A stretch of DNA of 62,880 nucleotides from Tenacibaculum finnmarkense genomovar ulcerans (GCF_900239495.1 NZ_OENE01000034.1:1-62880); one strand, 5' to 3'; counted from the first letter of the stretch, positions 10,462-20,119 are shown. The notes: generated from the sequence alone by a model not told the origin. Numbers and translations are program-made.

Positions 10462-10504
10462 TTATTTGATTTTAAATAAAGATTTATAACATCAAAATAA
10501 GATG

Positions 10505-10526
10505 ACAAGGGGTTAAAACCCCTTGT
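10505..10526. repeat. Perfect 22-nt palindrome after the carboxylase gene
   Basis: Arms ACAAGGGGTT and AACCCCTTGT around AA, followed by TTAAAAAAAA. It lies 44 nt after the carboxylase stop and could be its terminator. The shape (G/C-rich arms around a TTAAAA core) also resembles the REP palindrome 60 bp further on. Confidence 0.6.
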
Positions 10527-10586
10527 TAAAAAAAATACTTTCTTTAATTTTTAAACACGCTTATTCAATCTTACCTCAATAGCAAC

Positions 10587-10619
10587 AGACCTCACAGGTT
10601 TTTAAAACCTGTGAGGTCT
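10587..10619. repeat. REP-type 33-nt palindrome, copy 2
   Basis: Perfect palindrome with arms AGACCTCACAGGTTTT, the same as the two copies that flank the RAYT gene except that the odd central base is T rather than A. It shares the flanks AACAGACC before and GGTCTAAGTTT after. It lies between the carboxylase gene and the next gene. Confidence 0.88.
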
Positions 10620-10698
10620 AAGTTTAAAACTAAATAATTTATGTATTTTATTATTAAACAGGCTTTAAAAAAATTTAAAATTTAAACAGGTTCTAATT

Positions 10699-12690
10699 AT
10701 GAAAAAAAAGATTTTATGGACTGCTTTAATCGCTTTTTTGAGCTTTTTAGCTTATCAAAGCTACCTTTTTACTTTTGATAATCAAGATAATATAAAACCT
10801 ATTTATTTAATACCTAATGATGCTGTTTTTATTTTAGACACCGAAAGACCTATTGATACTTGGGACGAAATTAGTGCTAGCCCTATTTGGAAACACTTTC
10901 AAAAAAACACGTATTTTAAGGAAGTTAGTAAAAGCATAAACACGCTTGATAACACAATTAAAGAACAAAAAAGTATTGTCAGTTTTATTGGTGAACGAGA
11001 TGTTTTAATTTCTGCACACGTTTATAAACCAAAAAAATATGATTTTTTATATGTTGTTAATGTAGGGAAATTATCAAAACTGAATTTTTTAAAAAATACC
11101 ATTACAGGTTTAGCTAGTAATGATTTTGAAATTACCAACCGAATATATCAAAAGCAAGAAATAACTGAAATTTACGATAAAAAAGCAAGAGAAACCTTAT
11201 ATCTTTCGTTTATAAAAAATCAATTAATTGCTTCTTACACTCATGTTTTAGTGGAAAAATCTATCAATCAATATCAAAAACCTGTTATTGGTAGAGATGT
11301 TGATTTTATCGAAATTACCAAAGAAACCCCTGATGATGGTTTCTTTAAGTTGTTTTTTCAATATAAATATTTAGATAAGTACCTTTCTTGTTTTGCTGAT
11401 AAGACCAATAAAAACGATGAGAATATTATTGAAAATATTCAAAAATCACTGTACTATTCTGGGTTTGATGTTTCTTTAATTGAAGGAACTATTATTCAGG
11501 CAGATGGTTACACAAACGTAAAAGAAAATTCTGAAAGCTATTTAACAGCTATTCAAAAATCAGGAAAAGGGAAAAGAACTGTTGCTAGTATTGCACCTAA
11601 AAATACGGCGCTATACCTGAGTTTTGCTTTTGATAGTTTTGAACTATTTCATGAAAATTTTGAAAATCTTAGAAAGGAAAAACCAAAAGAATTTGAAGTT
11701 TATTCTAAACAAATTGCTGAAATTGAAAATCAATTAGATATCAACATCAAAAAAAATGTATATAGTTGGATTGGAAACGAAGTCGCTTTAATTCATTTTA
11801 ATTCATCGCTTTCAAGAAATAAAAAAGATATTGCTGCGGTGTTTAAAACTACAAATATTGATGATGCTACCGAAAATTTAGAATTTATTCTATCTCAAAT
11901 AAAAGAAAAAACACCCTTACAGTTTAAACAAATCACCTATAAAAACCACCACATTAATTTTTTAGATTTAAACGGTTTTTTCAAAATAATTGTAGGTAAT
12001 ATGTTTCAAAAAATGGAAAAACCATATTTTACCATTATTGATGATTTTGTAGTTTTTAGTACAAGCCCTAACACATTAAAAGAAATTATAAATAATTATC
12101 AGCATAAATATACCTTAGCTTCATCAAAAGAGTTTGAAGAATTTAATTATTTATTTAATACAAAATCAACTATTTTCACTTACGCTAATACACCGTATTT
12201 ATATACTGATTTAGTTAGTTTAGCCGATAGAAAAACACAAATTCAACTAAAGAAAAACAAAAATAATGTTATTTGTTTTAATCAATTTGGTTTGCAATTA
12301 ACATCTGAAGGAAGTATTTTTAAAAGTTCTATTACCACTACTTTTAATAATCCGAAATTAGTTTTAGAAAAAATTACTTTAGATAAAAAATTAAAAAAAG
12401 AAAAAGCTTTAAAATTAGCATCTAAAAAAAATACAGAAAATAATATATTTAATTTTAAAGAAATACATCCGTCAGATTTAAGCGCTTCAACATACAAAGA
12501 ATATTACAAGAACGGTAACTTGTGGTTTGAAGTAGCTTTAAAAGATGGTTTATTAGACGGAAAGTTTCGAATGTACTATCAAAATGGAAAATTAAAACTA
12601 AAAGGAAGCTACAAAAATGGCAAGAAATCAAGTACTTGGCGTGCTTATGATGCTCAAGAAAATAAGCTACTTATCAAAAAAGGATTTTAA
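10699..12690 (+). CDS. DUF3352-like secreted or membrane-anchored protein with C-terminal MORN repeats
   Basis: A 663-residue protein of unknown function. An N-terminal hydrophobic helix (about 4-20) could be a signal anchor. The following region (YLIPNDAVFILDTERPIDTW onward) resembles the DUF3352 family of extracytoplasmic proteins. The last ~60 residues hold MORN/YwqK-like repeats (YYKNGNLWFEVALKDGLLDG and YYQNGKLKLKGSYKNGKK). The combination is unusual to my eye. The gene is preceded by two near-identical TTTAAACAGG phrases and a REP palindrome. It is followed 77 nt later by yebC; functional linkage is not evident. No catalytic motifs were recognised. Confidence 0.6.
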   Translation: MKKKILWTALIAFLSFLAYQSYLFTFDNQDNIKPIYLIPNDAVFILDTERPIDTWDEISASPIWKHFQKNTYFKEVSKSINTLDNTIKEQKSIVSFIGERDVLISAHVYKPKKYDFLYVVNVGKLSKLNFLKNTITGLASNDFEITNRIYQKQEITEIYDKKARETLYLSFIKNQLIASYTHVLVEKSINQYQKPVIGRDVDFIEITKETPDDGFFKLFFQYKYLDKYLSCFADKTNKNDENIIENIQKSLYYSGFDVSLIEGTIIQADGYTNVKENSESYLTAIQKSGKGKRTVASIAPKNTALYLSFAFDSFELFHENFENLRKEKPKEFEVYSKQIAEIENQLDINIKKNVYSWIGNEVALIHFNSSLSRNKKDIAAVFKTTNIDDATENLEFILSQIKEKTPLQFKQITYKNHHINFLDLNGFFKIIVGNMFQKMEKPYFTIIDDFVVFSTSPNTLKEIINNYQHKYTLASSKEFEEFNYLFNTKSTIFTYANTPYLYTDLVSLADRKTQIQLKKNKNNVICFNQFGLQLTSEGSIFKSSITTTFNNPKLVLEKITLDKKLKKEKALKLASKKNTENNIFNFKEIHPSDLSASTYKEYYKNGNLWFEVALKDGLLDGKFRMYYQNGKLKLKGSYKNGKKSSTWRAYDAQENKLLIKKGF

Positions 12691-12767
12691 TTGTAAATAA
12701 TTACTGCAATAACTACATTTGTCATTGCGTAAAAATAATTTTAGCGTAAAAATAATAATTTAATAAA

Positions 12768-13484
12768 ATGGGAAGAGCATTCGAACTTAGAAAAGGACGT
12801 AAGATGAAGCGTTGGTCTGCAATGGCTAAAACATTTACCAGAATTGGTAAAGATATTGTAATGGCAATTAAAGACGGTGGGCCAAACCCCGAAGCAAACT
12901 CACGTTTAAGGGCGGTAATGCAAAATGCAAAGGCTGCAAACATGCCTAAAGAGAATGTAGAGCGCGCCATTAAAAAAGCGGTAGACAAAGATACAAGCGA
13001 CTATAAAGAAGCGTTATTTGAAGGCTATGCTCCACACGGAATTGCCGTTGTGGTAGAAACAGCAACCGACAATAATAATAGAACTGTTGCTAATGTACGT
13101 TCTGTATTTAATAAATGTAACGGAAACTTAGGAACTTCAGGTTCTGTTCTTTTTATGTTTGACCGTGTTTGTAATTTTACAGTAAAAAAAGAAGATATTA
13201 CTGTTGATTTAGAAGAGTTAGAGTTAGAACTTATTGACTTTGAAGTTGAAGAAGTTTTTAATGATGACGAAGGAATTATTATCTACGCACCATTTGAACA
13301 ATTTGGGGCTATTCAATCTTATTTTGAAGATAATAATGTAGAAATTTTATCATCAGGTTTTGAAAGAATTCCTGCTTCTACCATGAAGCTTTCTGAAGAA
13401 CAGCAAGCAGATGTAGAGAAGTTATTAGAAAAATTAGAAGATGACGATGATGTTCAAAATGTTTATCATAGCATGATGATGTAG
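12768..13484 (+). CDS. yebC: YebC/PmpR-family regulator or translation factor
   Basis: A 238-residue member of the very conserved YebC/TACO1 family. The family has been described as DNA-binding regulators and, for some members, as helpers of translation through proline stretches. The N-terminus MGRAFELRKGRKMKRWSAMA is the Bacteroidota form of the usual MAGHSKWANIKHRK. The central GYAPHGIAVVVETATDNNNRT and an acidic C-terminal domain are typical. It is soluble, with no signal peptide. A strong terminator follows, so it is probably monocistronic or the last gene of its transcript. Confidence 0.92.
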   Translation: MGRAFELRKGRKMKRWSAMAKTFTRIGKDIVMAIKDGGPNPEANSRLRAVMQNAKAANMPKENVERAIKKAVDKDTSDYKEALFEGYAPHGIAVVVETATDNNNRTVANVRSVFNKCNGNLGTSGSVLFMFDRVCNFTVKKEDITVDLEELELELIDFEVEEVFNDDEGIIIYAPFEQFGAIQSYFEDNNVEILSSGFERIPASTMKLSEEQQADVEKLLEKLEDDDDVQNVYHSMMM

Positions 13485-13511
13485 AACATTTAAAACCTTT
13501 TTTTTAGTATT

Positions 13512-13556
13512 AAAAAAGCGAAATTATCTAATTAAATTAGATGATTTTGCTTTTTT
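13512..13556 (+). terminator. yebC terminator
   Basis: Long hairpin with outer arms AAAAAAGC and GCTTTTTT and inner arms around TCTAATT and AATTAGA, ending in a T run 28-72 nt after the yebC stop. Confidence 0.8.
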
Positions 13557-13577
13557 ATATTGATGTATTTAACAAAA

Positions 13578-13604
13578 AAATAGGTTACTTTTGATAACCT
13601 ATTT
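13578..13604 (-). terminator. Terminator of the lipoprotein pair
   Basis: Stem AAATAGGTTA (13578-13587) and TAACCTATTT (13595-13604). On the minus strand a run of T follows. It lies 22 nt downstream of the 171-aa lipoprotein gene. Confidence 0.75.
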
Positions 13605-13625
13605 TACATAGTTTAAAAGTTTTAT

Positions 13626-14141
13626 TTATCTTCTATAAATTATAGTATCTTTTTTTATATCAAACCATTCTAAACCAATCGTAAAATTATCAAAATTTTT
13701 CAATTGTTGCATAAATACTTGTTCTCTTCCATCTGAAAGGCGTAATTTATACGTATATTCATTTGAAATCGCTTTAATTTTATCATAATCTACTTGCCAT
13801 CTTCCATCTTCAAATGAAGGGGCTTCAACAAAACCATCGTAAGACAATGCTTTCTTATCTCCTGTTTTACTATCTATTTGTATCCTATCTGAAGGAGCGG
13901 TTTTTATAGACCATATAATACTTTTAACATCTACAGAATCTGTTGCTATAAATTTATTGTTTTTAACGGCTCCAATATAAAACTGATATCCTGTATATTC
14001 TATTTCTGTAAAATTATAAAACTCGATTGCAATACCATTTTTGGGTCCAAGATCGATATCATCTAAATTAGTTCCACAACTAAGAAAAAAAGAGCATACA
14101 ATTAAAAATAATATTTTTGTTTGTCTAGTAAGTGTTCTCAT
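13626..14141 (-). CDS. Hypothetical lipoprotein
   Basis: A 171-residue protein with a lipoprotein signal peptide: basic N-terminus, a hydrophobic core (about 9-20) and lipobox FFLSC with Cys22. The rest is predicted soluble, probably beta-rich, and rich in aromatic residues (for example FYNFTEIEYTGYQFYIG). No known domain was recognised. It starts four bases after the preceding lipoprotein gene, so the two are almost certainly cotranscribed and may act together at the cell envelope. The pair sits where rpsH and the rest of the spc operon would be expected. Confidence 0.6.
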   Translation of the reverse strand: MRTLTRQTKILFLIVCSFFLSCGTNLDDIDLGPKNGIAIEFYNFTEIEYTGYQFYIGAVKNNKFIATDSVDVKSIIWSIKTAPSDRIQIDSKTGDKKALSYDGFVEAPSFEDGRWQVDYDKIKAISNEYTYKLRLSDGREQVFMQQLKNFDNFTIGLEWFDIKKDTIIYRR

Positions 14142-14145
14142 AATT

Positions 14146-14364
14146 TTATTGTTTTAATCCTTCTCTTTTAGCTAATAAACCATCTTTATTTTTAATATCA
14201 ATAATAGGTACATTTAACCTATTTACAACAGGTAGTCCTTTATAAGTTGATAATGATTTACTCTTTTTCACTGATTCAGTAACATCTAAAACAGCTTTTT
14301 CTTCTGAACAATTAAAAAAAAGGAACGAAGCGAATAATAAAACGAAGTAATGAGTTCTTCGCAT
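14146..14364 (-). CDS. Small hypothetical lipoprotein
   Basis: A 72-residue protein with a short lipoprotein signal (hydrophobic 6-17, lipobox FFNC with Cys19). The mature segment is only about 53 residues, polar and lysine-rich. No domain was recognised. It is the first gene of a two-gene unit with the 171-aa lipoprotein. A strong terminator separates it from rpsN upstream, so it is probably not part of the ribosomal transcript. Confidence 0.55.
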   Translation of the reverse strand: MRRTHYFVLLFASFLFFNCSEEKAVLDVTESVKKSKSLSTYKGLPVVNRLNVPIIDIKNKDGLLAKREGLKQ

Positions 14365-14415
14365 AATTATATAACAATTTATTAATTAGCAATTTAACAA
14401 GGGTAGTTATTAAGC

Positions 14416-14455
14416 AAAAAAAAAGGTTATACTACAAGAGTATAACCTTTTTATA
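14416..14455 (-). terminator. Terminator ending the S10/spc ribosomal operon after rpsN
   Basis: Perfect 13-bp stem AAAAGGTTATACT (14421-14433) and AGTATAACCTTTT (14439-14451) with a five-base loop. On the minus strand it is followed by a run of T. It lies 21 nt beyond the rpsN stop, which shows that the ribosomal transcript ends here. Confidence 0.9.
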
Positions 14456-14471
14456 AAATAAACTGATATTT

Positions 14472-14741
14472 CTACCAACTTGCTTTTTTAACACCTGGAA
14501 TTAATCCATTGTTAGCCATTTCACGGAAAGTAACACGTGAAACACCGAACTGACGCATATATCCTTTTGGACGACCTGTTAGTTTACAACGATTGTGCAT
14601 TCTAATTGGTGATGCATTTTTTGGTAATTTTTGTAATGCTTCGTAGTCTCCAGCTTCTTTTAAAGCTTTTCTCTTTTCAGCATACTTTGCTACCGTTTTA
14701 GCTCTTTTACGCTCACGCGCTTTCATTGATTCTTTAGCCAT
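14472..14741 (-). CDS. rpsN: 30S ribosomal protein S14 (uS14)
   Basis: An 89-residue S14 of the zinc-independent type: the conserved C-terminus [20 protein letters not shown] is present, with no paired CxxC motifs. It is the last gene of the ribosomal cluster here, three bases after rplE. In most bacteria rpsN is followed directly by rpsH, rplF, rplR, rpsE and others. Here a strong terminator follows instead, which is unusual. Confidence 0.95.
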   Translation of the reverse strand: MAKESMKARERKRAKTVAKYAEKRKALKEAGDYEALQKLPKNASPIRMHNRCKLTGRPKGYMRQFGVSRVTFREMANNGLIPGVKKASW

Positions 14742-14744
14742 CTT

Positions 14745-15296
14745 CTAGTTCTTTTTAAATGGTAAACCTAATTCAGTTAATAAAGATTTAGCTTCTTTAT
14801 CAGTGTTTGCAGATGTTACAAAAGTAATATCCATTCCACTAATCTTTTTTACTTGATCAATATTAATTTCAGGGTAGATGATTTGTTCAGTAATACCTAA
14901 ATTGTAATTACCTCTACCATCAAAACCGTTCGCTTTAATTCCGTTAAAGTCTCTTACACGTGGTAAAGAAGCGGTAACTAATCTATCTAAAAATTCGTAC
15001 ATTTTAACTCCTCTTAACGTAACTTTCGCACCAATTGGCATCCCTTTACGTAATTTGAAGTTTGCAACATCTTTCTTAGAGATCGTTGAAACTGCTTTTT
15101 GACCTGTAATTGTAGTTAACTCGTCAATAGCGTATTCTATTAATTTCTTATCTGCTATAGCAGCACCAACACCTTTATTTACAACAATCTTTTGTAATTT
15201 AGGTACTTGCATTACATTACTATAACCGAATTCTTCAGTAAGAGCTTTTATAACTCTGCTCTTGTACTCCTCTTTTAATCTTGGTACGTAACTCAT
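14745..15296 (-). CDS. rplE: 50S ribosomal protein L5 (uL5)
   Basis: A 183-residue L5, which binds 5S rRNA in the central protuberance. Family features are the [20 protein letters not shown] segment near 25-44, the VTLRG strand and the C-terminal GMDITFVT. Length is normal. It lies two bases after rplX and three before rpsN, within one operon. Confidence 0.95.
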   Translation of the reverse strand: MSYVPRLKEEYKSRVIKALTEEFGYSNVMQVPKLQKIVVNKGVGAAIADKKLIEYAIDELTTITGQKAVSTISKKDVANFKLRKGMPIGAKVTLRGVKMYEFLDRLVTASLPRVRDFNGIKANGFDGRGNYNLGITEQIIYPEINIDQVKKISGMDITFVTSANTDKEAKSLLTELGLPFKKN

Positions 15297-15298
15297 TG

Positions 15299-15607
15299 TT
15301 ATATTGCTTTATCTGATTTTTTTGAAAATCTAATTTTCTTACCTTCTTCTACTTTATAACCAACTTTTACCGCTTCACCGTTTTCGATTAATGCTAAGTT
15401 AGATATGTGTAAAGAAGCTTCCTTTTTTACAATTCCTCCTTGAGGATTAGCAGCAGATGGCTTGGTATGTTTCGATACCATGTTCACACCTTCTACCAAT
15501 ACTCTATCTTTATCTCTAAGGATTTGTAAAACTTTACCTTCCGATCCTTTGTGATCTCCTGCTAATACTTTAACAGTATCACCTGATTTTATTTTGAACT
15601 TTTTCAT
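15299..15607 (-). CDS. rplX: 50S ribosomal protein L24 (uL24)
   Basis: A 102-residue L24, an assembly initiator protein. It starts with a KOW motif ([20 protein letters not shown], about 8-27) and contains the conserved [14 protein letters not shown]. It is in the operon between rplN (12 nt) and rplE (2 nt). Confidence 0.95.
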   Translation of the reverse strand: MKKFKIKSGDTVKVLAGDHKGSEGKVLQILRDKDRVLVEGVNMVSKHTKPSAANPQGGIVKKEASLHISNLALIENGEAVKVGYKVEEGKKIRFSKKSDKAI

Positions 15608-15619
15608 CTTACTGTCGAT

Positions 15620-15988
15620 TTAAAGCACTTCAGGTGCTAATGATACTATCTTCATAAATTGCTTATCACGTAATTCACGGGCAACAGGACCAAATACACG
15701 TGTTCCTCTCATTTCCTCAGTAGGATTTAAAAGTACACAAGCATTATCATCAAATCTGATATATGATCCGTCCTTACGTCTAATTTCTTTTTTAGTACGA
15801 ACAACAACAGCACGAGATACTTGACCTTTCTTTACACTTCCGTTTGGAGTTGTAGACTTGATTGTAACAACAATCTTATCACCAACACTAGCGTAACGCT
15901 TTCTTGTTCCTCCTAATACTCTAATCACTAAAACTTCTTTTGCTCCAGTGTTATCTGCGACTCTTAATCTTGATTCTGTCTGTAACAT
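15620..15988 (-). CDS. rplN: 50S ribosomal protein L14 (uL14)
   Basis: A 122-residue L14, which contacts the 30S subunit. The N-terminus [20 protein letters not shown] and C-terminal [14 protein letters not shown] are characteristic. It starts one base after the rpsQ stop, consistent with translational coupling. Confidence 0.96.
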   Translation of the reverse strand: MLQTESRLRVADNTGAKEVLVIRVLGGTRKRYASVGDKIVVTIKSTTPNGSVKKGQVSRAVVVRTKKEIRRKDGSYIRFDDNACVLLNPTEEMRGTRVFGPVARELRDKQFMKIVSLAPEVL

Positions 15989-15989
15989 A

Positions 15990-16247
15990 TTATTTAGCTC
16001 TATCTAGGATTTCTACTAATCTCCAACGTTTAGATTTACTCATAGGACGTGTTTCCATGATCCTAACAGTATCTCCTTCGTTGCAATCGTTATTCTCGTC
16101 ATGTGCAACGTACTTTTTCGTCTTTAATACGAACTTACCATACATTGGGTGCTTGGTTCTTTTTACCTCATTAACAACAATAGATTTCTCCATTTTGCTA
16201 CTAGATACTACACCTATTCTCTCTTTTCTAAGATTTCTTTTCTCCAT
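15990..16247 (-). CDS. rpsQ: 30S ribosomal protein S17 (uS17)
   Basis: An 85-residue S17 (16S rRNA binding, OB fold). It contains [19 protein letters not shown] near the start and the typical [20 protein letters not shown]. It is in the operon between rpmC (18 nt) and rplN (1 nt). Confidence 0.95.
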   Translation of the reverse strand: MEKRNLRKERIGVVSSSKMEKSIVVNEVKRTKHPMYGKFVLKTKKYVAHDENNDCNEGDTVRIMETRPMSKSKRWRLVEILDRAK

Positions 16248-16265
16248 CTTTAAAACTGACTAGAA

Positions 16266-16457
16266 TTATTGTAATTCTCTTTTAGTTAACTCTGTAGCAA
16301 TTCTTGCTACAGTTTTTCTTAAGCTTTTAATCTGCATTGGGTTTTCCAATGGAGTTATGGCGTGAGCCATCTTAAGATCCGTATAATTTTTCTTTAACGT
16401 CACTAATCTTCCTTGTAGGTCGGTAGTGGTTAATTCTTTAATTGCTGATTGTTTCAT
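16266..16457 (-). CDS. rpmC: 50S ribosomal protein L29 (uL29)
   Basis: A 63-residue L29, two helices, located near the peptide exit tunnel. Family features are the N-terminal helix and the C-terminal RKTVARIATELTKRE. It lies 11 nt after rplP and 18 nt before rpsQ. Confidence 0.93.
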   Translation of the reverse strand: MKQSAIKELTTTDLQGRLVTLKKNYTDLKMAHAITPLENPMQIKSLRKTVARIATELTKRELQ

Positions 16458-16468
16458 TGTATATAGAA

Positions 16469-16900
16469 TTAAGCGTTAAAATCAAAATCTCTTGCAATAA
16501 CAAATCTCGTTTTAACTGGAAGTTTCTGCGCAGCTAAACGTAAAGCTTCTTTTGCCACATCCATTGGTACTCCACCAATTTCAAACAAAATTCTACCTGG
16601 TTTAATTACTGAAACAAAATGATCTGGTGCTCCTTTACCCTTACCCATACGAACCTCTAAAGGTTTCTTTGTAATAGGCTTGTCTGGAAATATTTTAATC
16701 CAAAGCTGTCCTTCTCTCTTCATGTGACGAGTTGCCGCAATACGAGCTGCCTCTATTTGGCGAGAGGTAAGTAAATTCTGATCTAATGATTTGATACCAA
16801 ACGTTCCGTTAGAAAGTTGAGCACCTCTACCAGAGTTACCTTTCATATTTCCTTTCGCCTTCTGTACCTTACGGTATTTTACTCTTTTTGGCTGTAACAT
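16469..16900 (-). CDS. rplP: 50S ribosomal protein L16 (uL16)
   Basis: A 143-residue L16, which supports tRNA binding in the A site. [11 protein letters not shown] at the start, [20 protein letters not shown] and [19 protein letters not shown] are signature segments. It lies in the usual place between rpsC and rpmC. Confidence 0.96.
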   Translation of the reverse strand: MLQPKRVKYRKVQKAKGNMKGNSGRGAQLSNGTFGIKSLDQNLLTSRQIEAARIAATRHMKREGQLWIKIFPDKPITKKPLEVRMGKGKGAPDHFVSVIKPGRILFEIGGVPMDVAKEALRLAAQKLPVKTRFVIARDFDFNA

Positions 16901-16922
16901 TTTTAATTTCTAATTTTAAAAA

Positions 16923-17648
16923 TTATTTTCTTCTGCGAGGTTGTTGACGTTTTCCATTACCACCACCTTTATTAGCACCACCTTTTTGCTTAGATAATCC
17001 TGCTAATGGAGATAACTCACGTTTTCCATATACCTCACCTTTCATGATCCATACCTTAATACCTAATCTTCCGTATTGTGTATGTGCCTCAACAAGTGCA
17101 TAATCAATGTCTGCTCTGAAAGTAGAAAGAGGAATTCTTCCTTCTTTATAATGCTCAGAACGTGCCATTTCTGCTCCATTTAAACGACCAGAAATTTGGA
17201 TTTTAATCCCTTCTGAATTCATTCTCATTGCAGCTGTAATAGCCATTTTTGTAGCACGCTTGTAAGAAATTCTATTTTCAATTTGACGAGCAACACTAGC
17301 TGCTACTAATTTAGCATCTAATTCTGGACGCTTAATTTCAAAAATGTTAATTTGAACTTCTTTTCCTGTAATTTTCTTAAGCTCTTCTTTTAACTTGTCT
17401 ACCTCTTGTCCACCTTTTCCGATAATAATACCAGGTCTAGCAGTAGTGATAGTAACGGTTACAAGTTTAAGTGTACGCTCAATAATTACTCTTGATACAC
17501 TTGCTTTAAATAAACGAGCGTTAATATACTCTCTTATTTTATAGTCTTCAGCTAATTTATCTCCGTAGTCATTTCCACCATACCAGTTAGATTCCCATCC
17601 TCTGATAATTCCTAAACGATTTCCTATTGGATTTGTTTTTTGTCCCAT
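16923..17648 (-). CDS. rpsC: 30S ribosomal protein S3 (uS3)
   Basis: A 241-residue S3, which helps form the mRNA entry channel. It starts [20 protein letters not shown], carries the KH-domain loop [20 protein letters not shown] near 69-88, and ends in a Gly/Lys/Arg-rich tail (from about 220). The tail is longer than in many bacteria but common in this phylum. Confidence 0.96.
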   Translation of the reverse strand: MGQKTNPIGNRLGIIRGWESNWYGGNDYGDKLAEDYKIREYINARLFKASVSRVIIERTLKLVTVTITTARPGIIIGKGGQEVDKLKEELKKITGKEVQINIFEIKRPELDAKLVAASVARQIENRISYKRATKMAITAAMRMNSEGIKIQISGRLNGAEMARSEHYKEGRIPLSTFRADIDYALVEAHTQYGRLGIKVWIMKGEVYGKRELSPLAGLSKQKGGANKGGGNGKRQQPRRRK

Positions 17649-17659
17649 TTCTACTTTGA

Positions 17660-18064
17660 TTAATTGCTTTTAATTTTAGTACCTAACTCTAAAGTAACGT
17701 GATTAGAACGCTTACGAATTCTATGAGCACGACCTTGTGGAGCTGGTCTTAATCTCTTTAACATACCTGCGCTATCTACACAAATAGTTTTCACAAATAG
17801 TCCAGCATCTTCGATACTAGCATCTTCATTTTTAGCTTGCCAGTTTGCAATTGCAGACAATAACAATTTCTCTAAATTAGTAGCTGCTTCTTTTGAACTA
17901 AATTTTAAAATTTGTAGAGCTTTTTCAACCTCTACTCCTCTTACTAGATCTGCGACTAAGCGCATTTTTCTTGGTGATGTAGGACAATTAGTTATTTTAG
18001 CGAAAGCTTTAGACTTTCTTGCTTCTTTTAACTGTGTTGCCATGTTATGTTTACGACTTCCCAT
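17660..18064 (-). CDS. rplV: 50S ribosomal protein L22 (uL22)
   Basis: A 134-residue L22; its long hairpin lines the exit tunnel. Signature segments are [17 protein letters not shown] near 27-43 and [20 protein letters not shown] at the hairpin. An internal Met8 is an alternative start; the longer form is kept because it abuts rpsS normally (9 nt). Confidence 0.95.
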   Translation of the reverse strand: MGSRKHNMATQLKEARKSKAFAKITNCPTSPRKMRLVADLVRGVEVEKALQILKFSSKEAATNLEKLLLSAIANWQAKNEDASIEDAGLFVKTICVDSAGMLKRLRPAPQGRAHRIRKRSNHVTLELGTKIKSN

Positions 18065-18073
18065 AATTTCCTA

Positions 18074-18352
18074 CTATTTTTTTCCTTTATTTTTTGCACC
18101 AGCGTGCCCTCTAAAAGAACGTGTTGGTGAAAATTCGCCTAATTTATGACCTACCATGTTTTCAGTAACGTAAACTGGTACAAACTGACGTCCATTATGA
18201 ACAGCAATTGTTTGCCCTACGAAATCTGGAGTAATCATACTTGCTCTTGACCAAGTTTTGATAACTGAAGTACTCTCAGCTTCAACGTTAGCTAACACTT
18301 TTTTCTCTAATTTATAGTGAACGAAAGGTCCTTTTTTTAATGATCTTGCCAT
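18074..18352 (-). CDS. rpsS: 30S ribosomal protein S19 (uS19)
   Basis: A 92-residue S19 of the 30S head. [20 protein letters not shown] and the central [21 protein letters not shown] are diagnostic. It lies three bases after rplB and nine before rplV. Confidence 0.96.
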   Translation of the reverse strand: MARSLKKGPFVHYKLEKKVLANVEAESTSVIKTWSRASMITPDFVGQTIAVHNGRQFVPVYVTENMVGHKLGEFSPTRSFRGHAGAKNKGKK

Positions 18353-18355
18353 GGT

Positions 18356-19180
18356 TTATTTCTTTCTACGTTCTATAATATACTTATTACTAGCTTTAGT
18401 TTTAGATCGAGTCTTAAATCCTTTAGCTGGAATACCGTTTCTTGATCTTGGATGCCCTCCTGAAGAACGTCCTTCACCACCACCCATTGGGTGATCAACT
18501 GGATTCATACGTACAGCATTAACTCTTGGTCTTCTACCTAACCATCTAGATCTACCAGCTTTACCAGAAACTAGTAATTGGTGATCTGAATTAGATACAA
18601 CCCCGATAGTAGCCATACAAGTTAACAAGATTAATCTTGTTTCACCTGAAGGTAACTTAACTGTTGCATACTTACCATCTCTTGCCATTAATTGAGCAAA
18701 AGAACCTGCTGAACGAGCCATAACAGCTCCTTGACCTGGGTGTAACTCAATACAAGAAATTGTAGTTCCTAAAGGAATTTCACTTAAGTATAAAGCATTT
18801 CCTACTTCTGGAGCTAATCCTTTACCTGAAACGATTACCTGACCTACTTTTAAACCGTTTTGTGCAATTACATAACGCTTTTCACCATCAGCATAACTAA
18901 GTAAAGCAATAAATGCAGTACGATTTGGATCGTACTCTATAGTTTTTACTGTTGCAGGAATACCGTGCTTATCTTTTTTGAAATCGATAATACGGTATTT
19001 TTGTTTATGACCACCACCAATATTACGTGTTGTCATTCTACCCTGGTTGTTTCGACCTCCAGATCGTTTTTTCGGAGCTAATAAAGATTTCTCCGGCTTA
19101 TCAGTCGTAATGGTGTCGAACCCATTTACAACTCTAAAACGCTGACCTGGTGTTACTGGTTTTAATTTTCTAACTGACAT
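18356..19180 (-). CDS. rplB: 50S ribosomal protein L2 (uL2)
   Basis: A 274-residue L2, essential for subunit association and peptidyl-transferase activity. The conserved C-terminal segment [20 protein letters not shown] with its key histidine is intact. So are [18 protein letters not shown] near 43-60 and the basic tail. It is in the operon between rplW and rpsS. Confidence 0.97.
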   Translation of the reverse strand: MSVRKLKPVTPGQRFRVVNGFDTITTDKPEKSLLAPKKRSGGRNNQGRMTTRNIGGGHKQKYRIIDFKKDKHGIPATVKTIEYDPNRTAFIALLSYADGEKRYVIAQNGLKVGQVIVSGKGLAPEVGNALYLSEIPLGTTISCIELHPGQGAVMARSAGSFAQLMARDGKYATVKLPSGETRLILLTCMATIGVVSNSDHQLLVSGKAGRSRWLGRRPRVNAVRMNPVDHPMGGGEGRSSGGHPRSRNGIPAKGFKTRSKTKASNKYIIERRKK

Positions 19181-19191
19181 GTTGTCTTTTC

Positions 19192-19482
19192 TTAAAGATT
19201 GTTATAAAAATCAATAGCATGTCCTTCAGCTAACTGAATGATTGCTTTTTTGTATCCACTTGTTATCCCTGTTACTAAACCTTTTTTGGTATGTTTAGTA
19301 TTTCTTTTAATAGGATAATTCATAGTTTTCACAGACTTAATTGCTACACCATAAGTTGCTTCAACAGCACTTCTGATTTCCAATTTATTAGCCTTACTGT
19401 TTACCACAAATGCATAACGATTATTAACTTCGCTATCTTTTGTTGCTTTTTCCGTAATAATAGGTTTTATTAAAATACTCAT
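19192..19482 (-). CDS. rplW: 50S ribosomal protein L23 (uL23)
   Basis: A 96-residue L23 at the peptide exit, where trigger factor and SRP dock. It starts [20 protein letters not shown] and contains [15 protein letters not shown]. It lies seven bases after rplD and 11 before rplB. Confidence 0.94.
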   Translation of the reverse strand: MSILIKPIITEKATKDSEVNNRYAFVVNSKANKLEIRSAVEATYGVAIKSVKTMNYPIKRNTKHTKKGLVTGITSGYKKAIIQLAEGHAIDFYNNL

Positions 19483-19489
19483 ATCTTTC

Positions 19490-20119
19490 CTATTTACTTA
19501 AATTAGATTGAATTCCTTCTAAAGAGCTTTCAGAAATAATTACTTTATTAGCGTTTAAAACACTGTAAGTATTTACTCCTGTAGCATTTACAACTTTAGT
19601 TCCTTTTAAGTTACGAGATGATAAATAAACATTATTACTCTCTTCTCCTAAAACAAATAAAGACTTTGTAGCCTCTAATTCTAAAGCTTTTAAAACATTG
19701 ATAAACTCTTTAGTTTTTGGAGACTCAAAATTGAAATCTTCAACAACAACTAAATTACTATCTTTTGCTTGAATACTTAAAGCTGACTTACGTGCTAAAC
19801 GCTTTAAGTTTTTATTTAACTTGAAAGAATAACTTCTTGGTCTAGGACCGAACATACGTCCACCACCTCTGAAAACTCCAGATTTGATTGAACCAGCACG
19901 TGCAGTACCTGTTCCTTTTTGTTTTTTAATCTTTCTTGTACTACCTGCTATCTCAGCTCTTTCTTTAGCTTTATGAGTTCCTTGTCTTTGGTTAGCCAAG
20001 TACTGCTTTACATCTAAATAAATTGCATGATCATTTGGCTCTATTCCGAATACCTCGTTAGAAAGTTCAACTTTTCTACCAGTATCTTTTCCTGTAATAT
20101 CTAAAACTGCTACTTTCAT
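19490..20119 (-). CDS. rplD: 50S ribosomal protein L4 (uL4)
   Basis: A 209-residue L4. The tunnel loop is visible as [20 protein letters not shown] near 70-89. In enterobacteria L4 represses its own operon through the S10 leader. Here the candidate leader lies ahead of rplC, because the operon starts there. The start overlaps the rplC stop by one base. Confidence 0.95.
   Translation of the reverse strand: MKVAVLDITGKDTGRKVELSNEVFGIEPNDHAIYLDVKQYLANQRQGTHKAKERAEIAGSTRKIKKQKGTGTARAGSIKSGVFRGGGRMFGPRPRSYSFKLNKNLKRLARKSALSIQAKDSNLVVVEDFNFESPKTKEFINVLKALELEATKSLFVLGEESNNVYLSSRNLKGTKVVNATGVNTYSVLNANKVIISESSLEGIQSNLSK

Noticed and set aside
12500..12690. YwqK-like antitoxin module at the end of the DUF3352-like gene
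   Set aside because: MORN/YwqK repeats are present, but no toxin partner is nearby and they are fused to a large extracytoplasmic protein; a toxin-antitoxin reading is unsupported.
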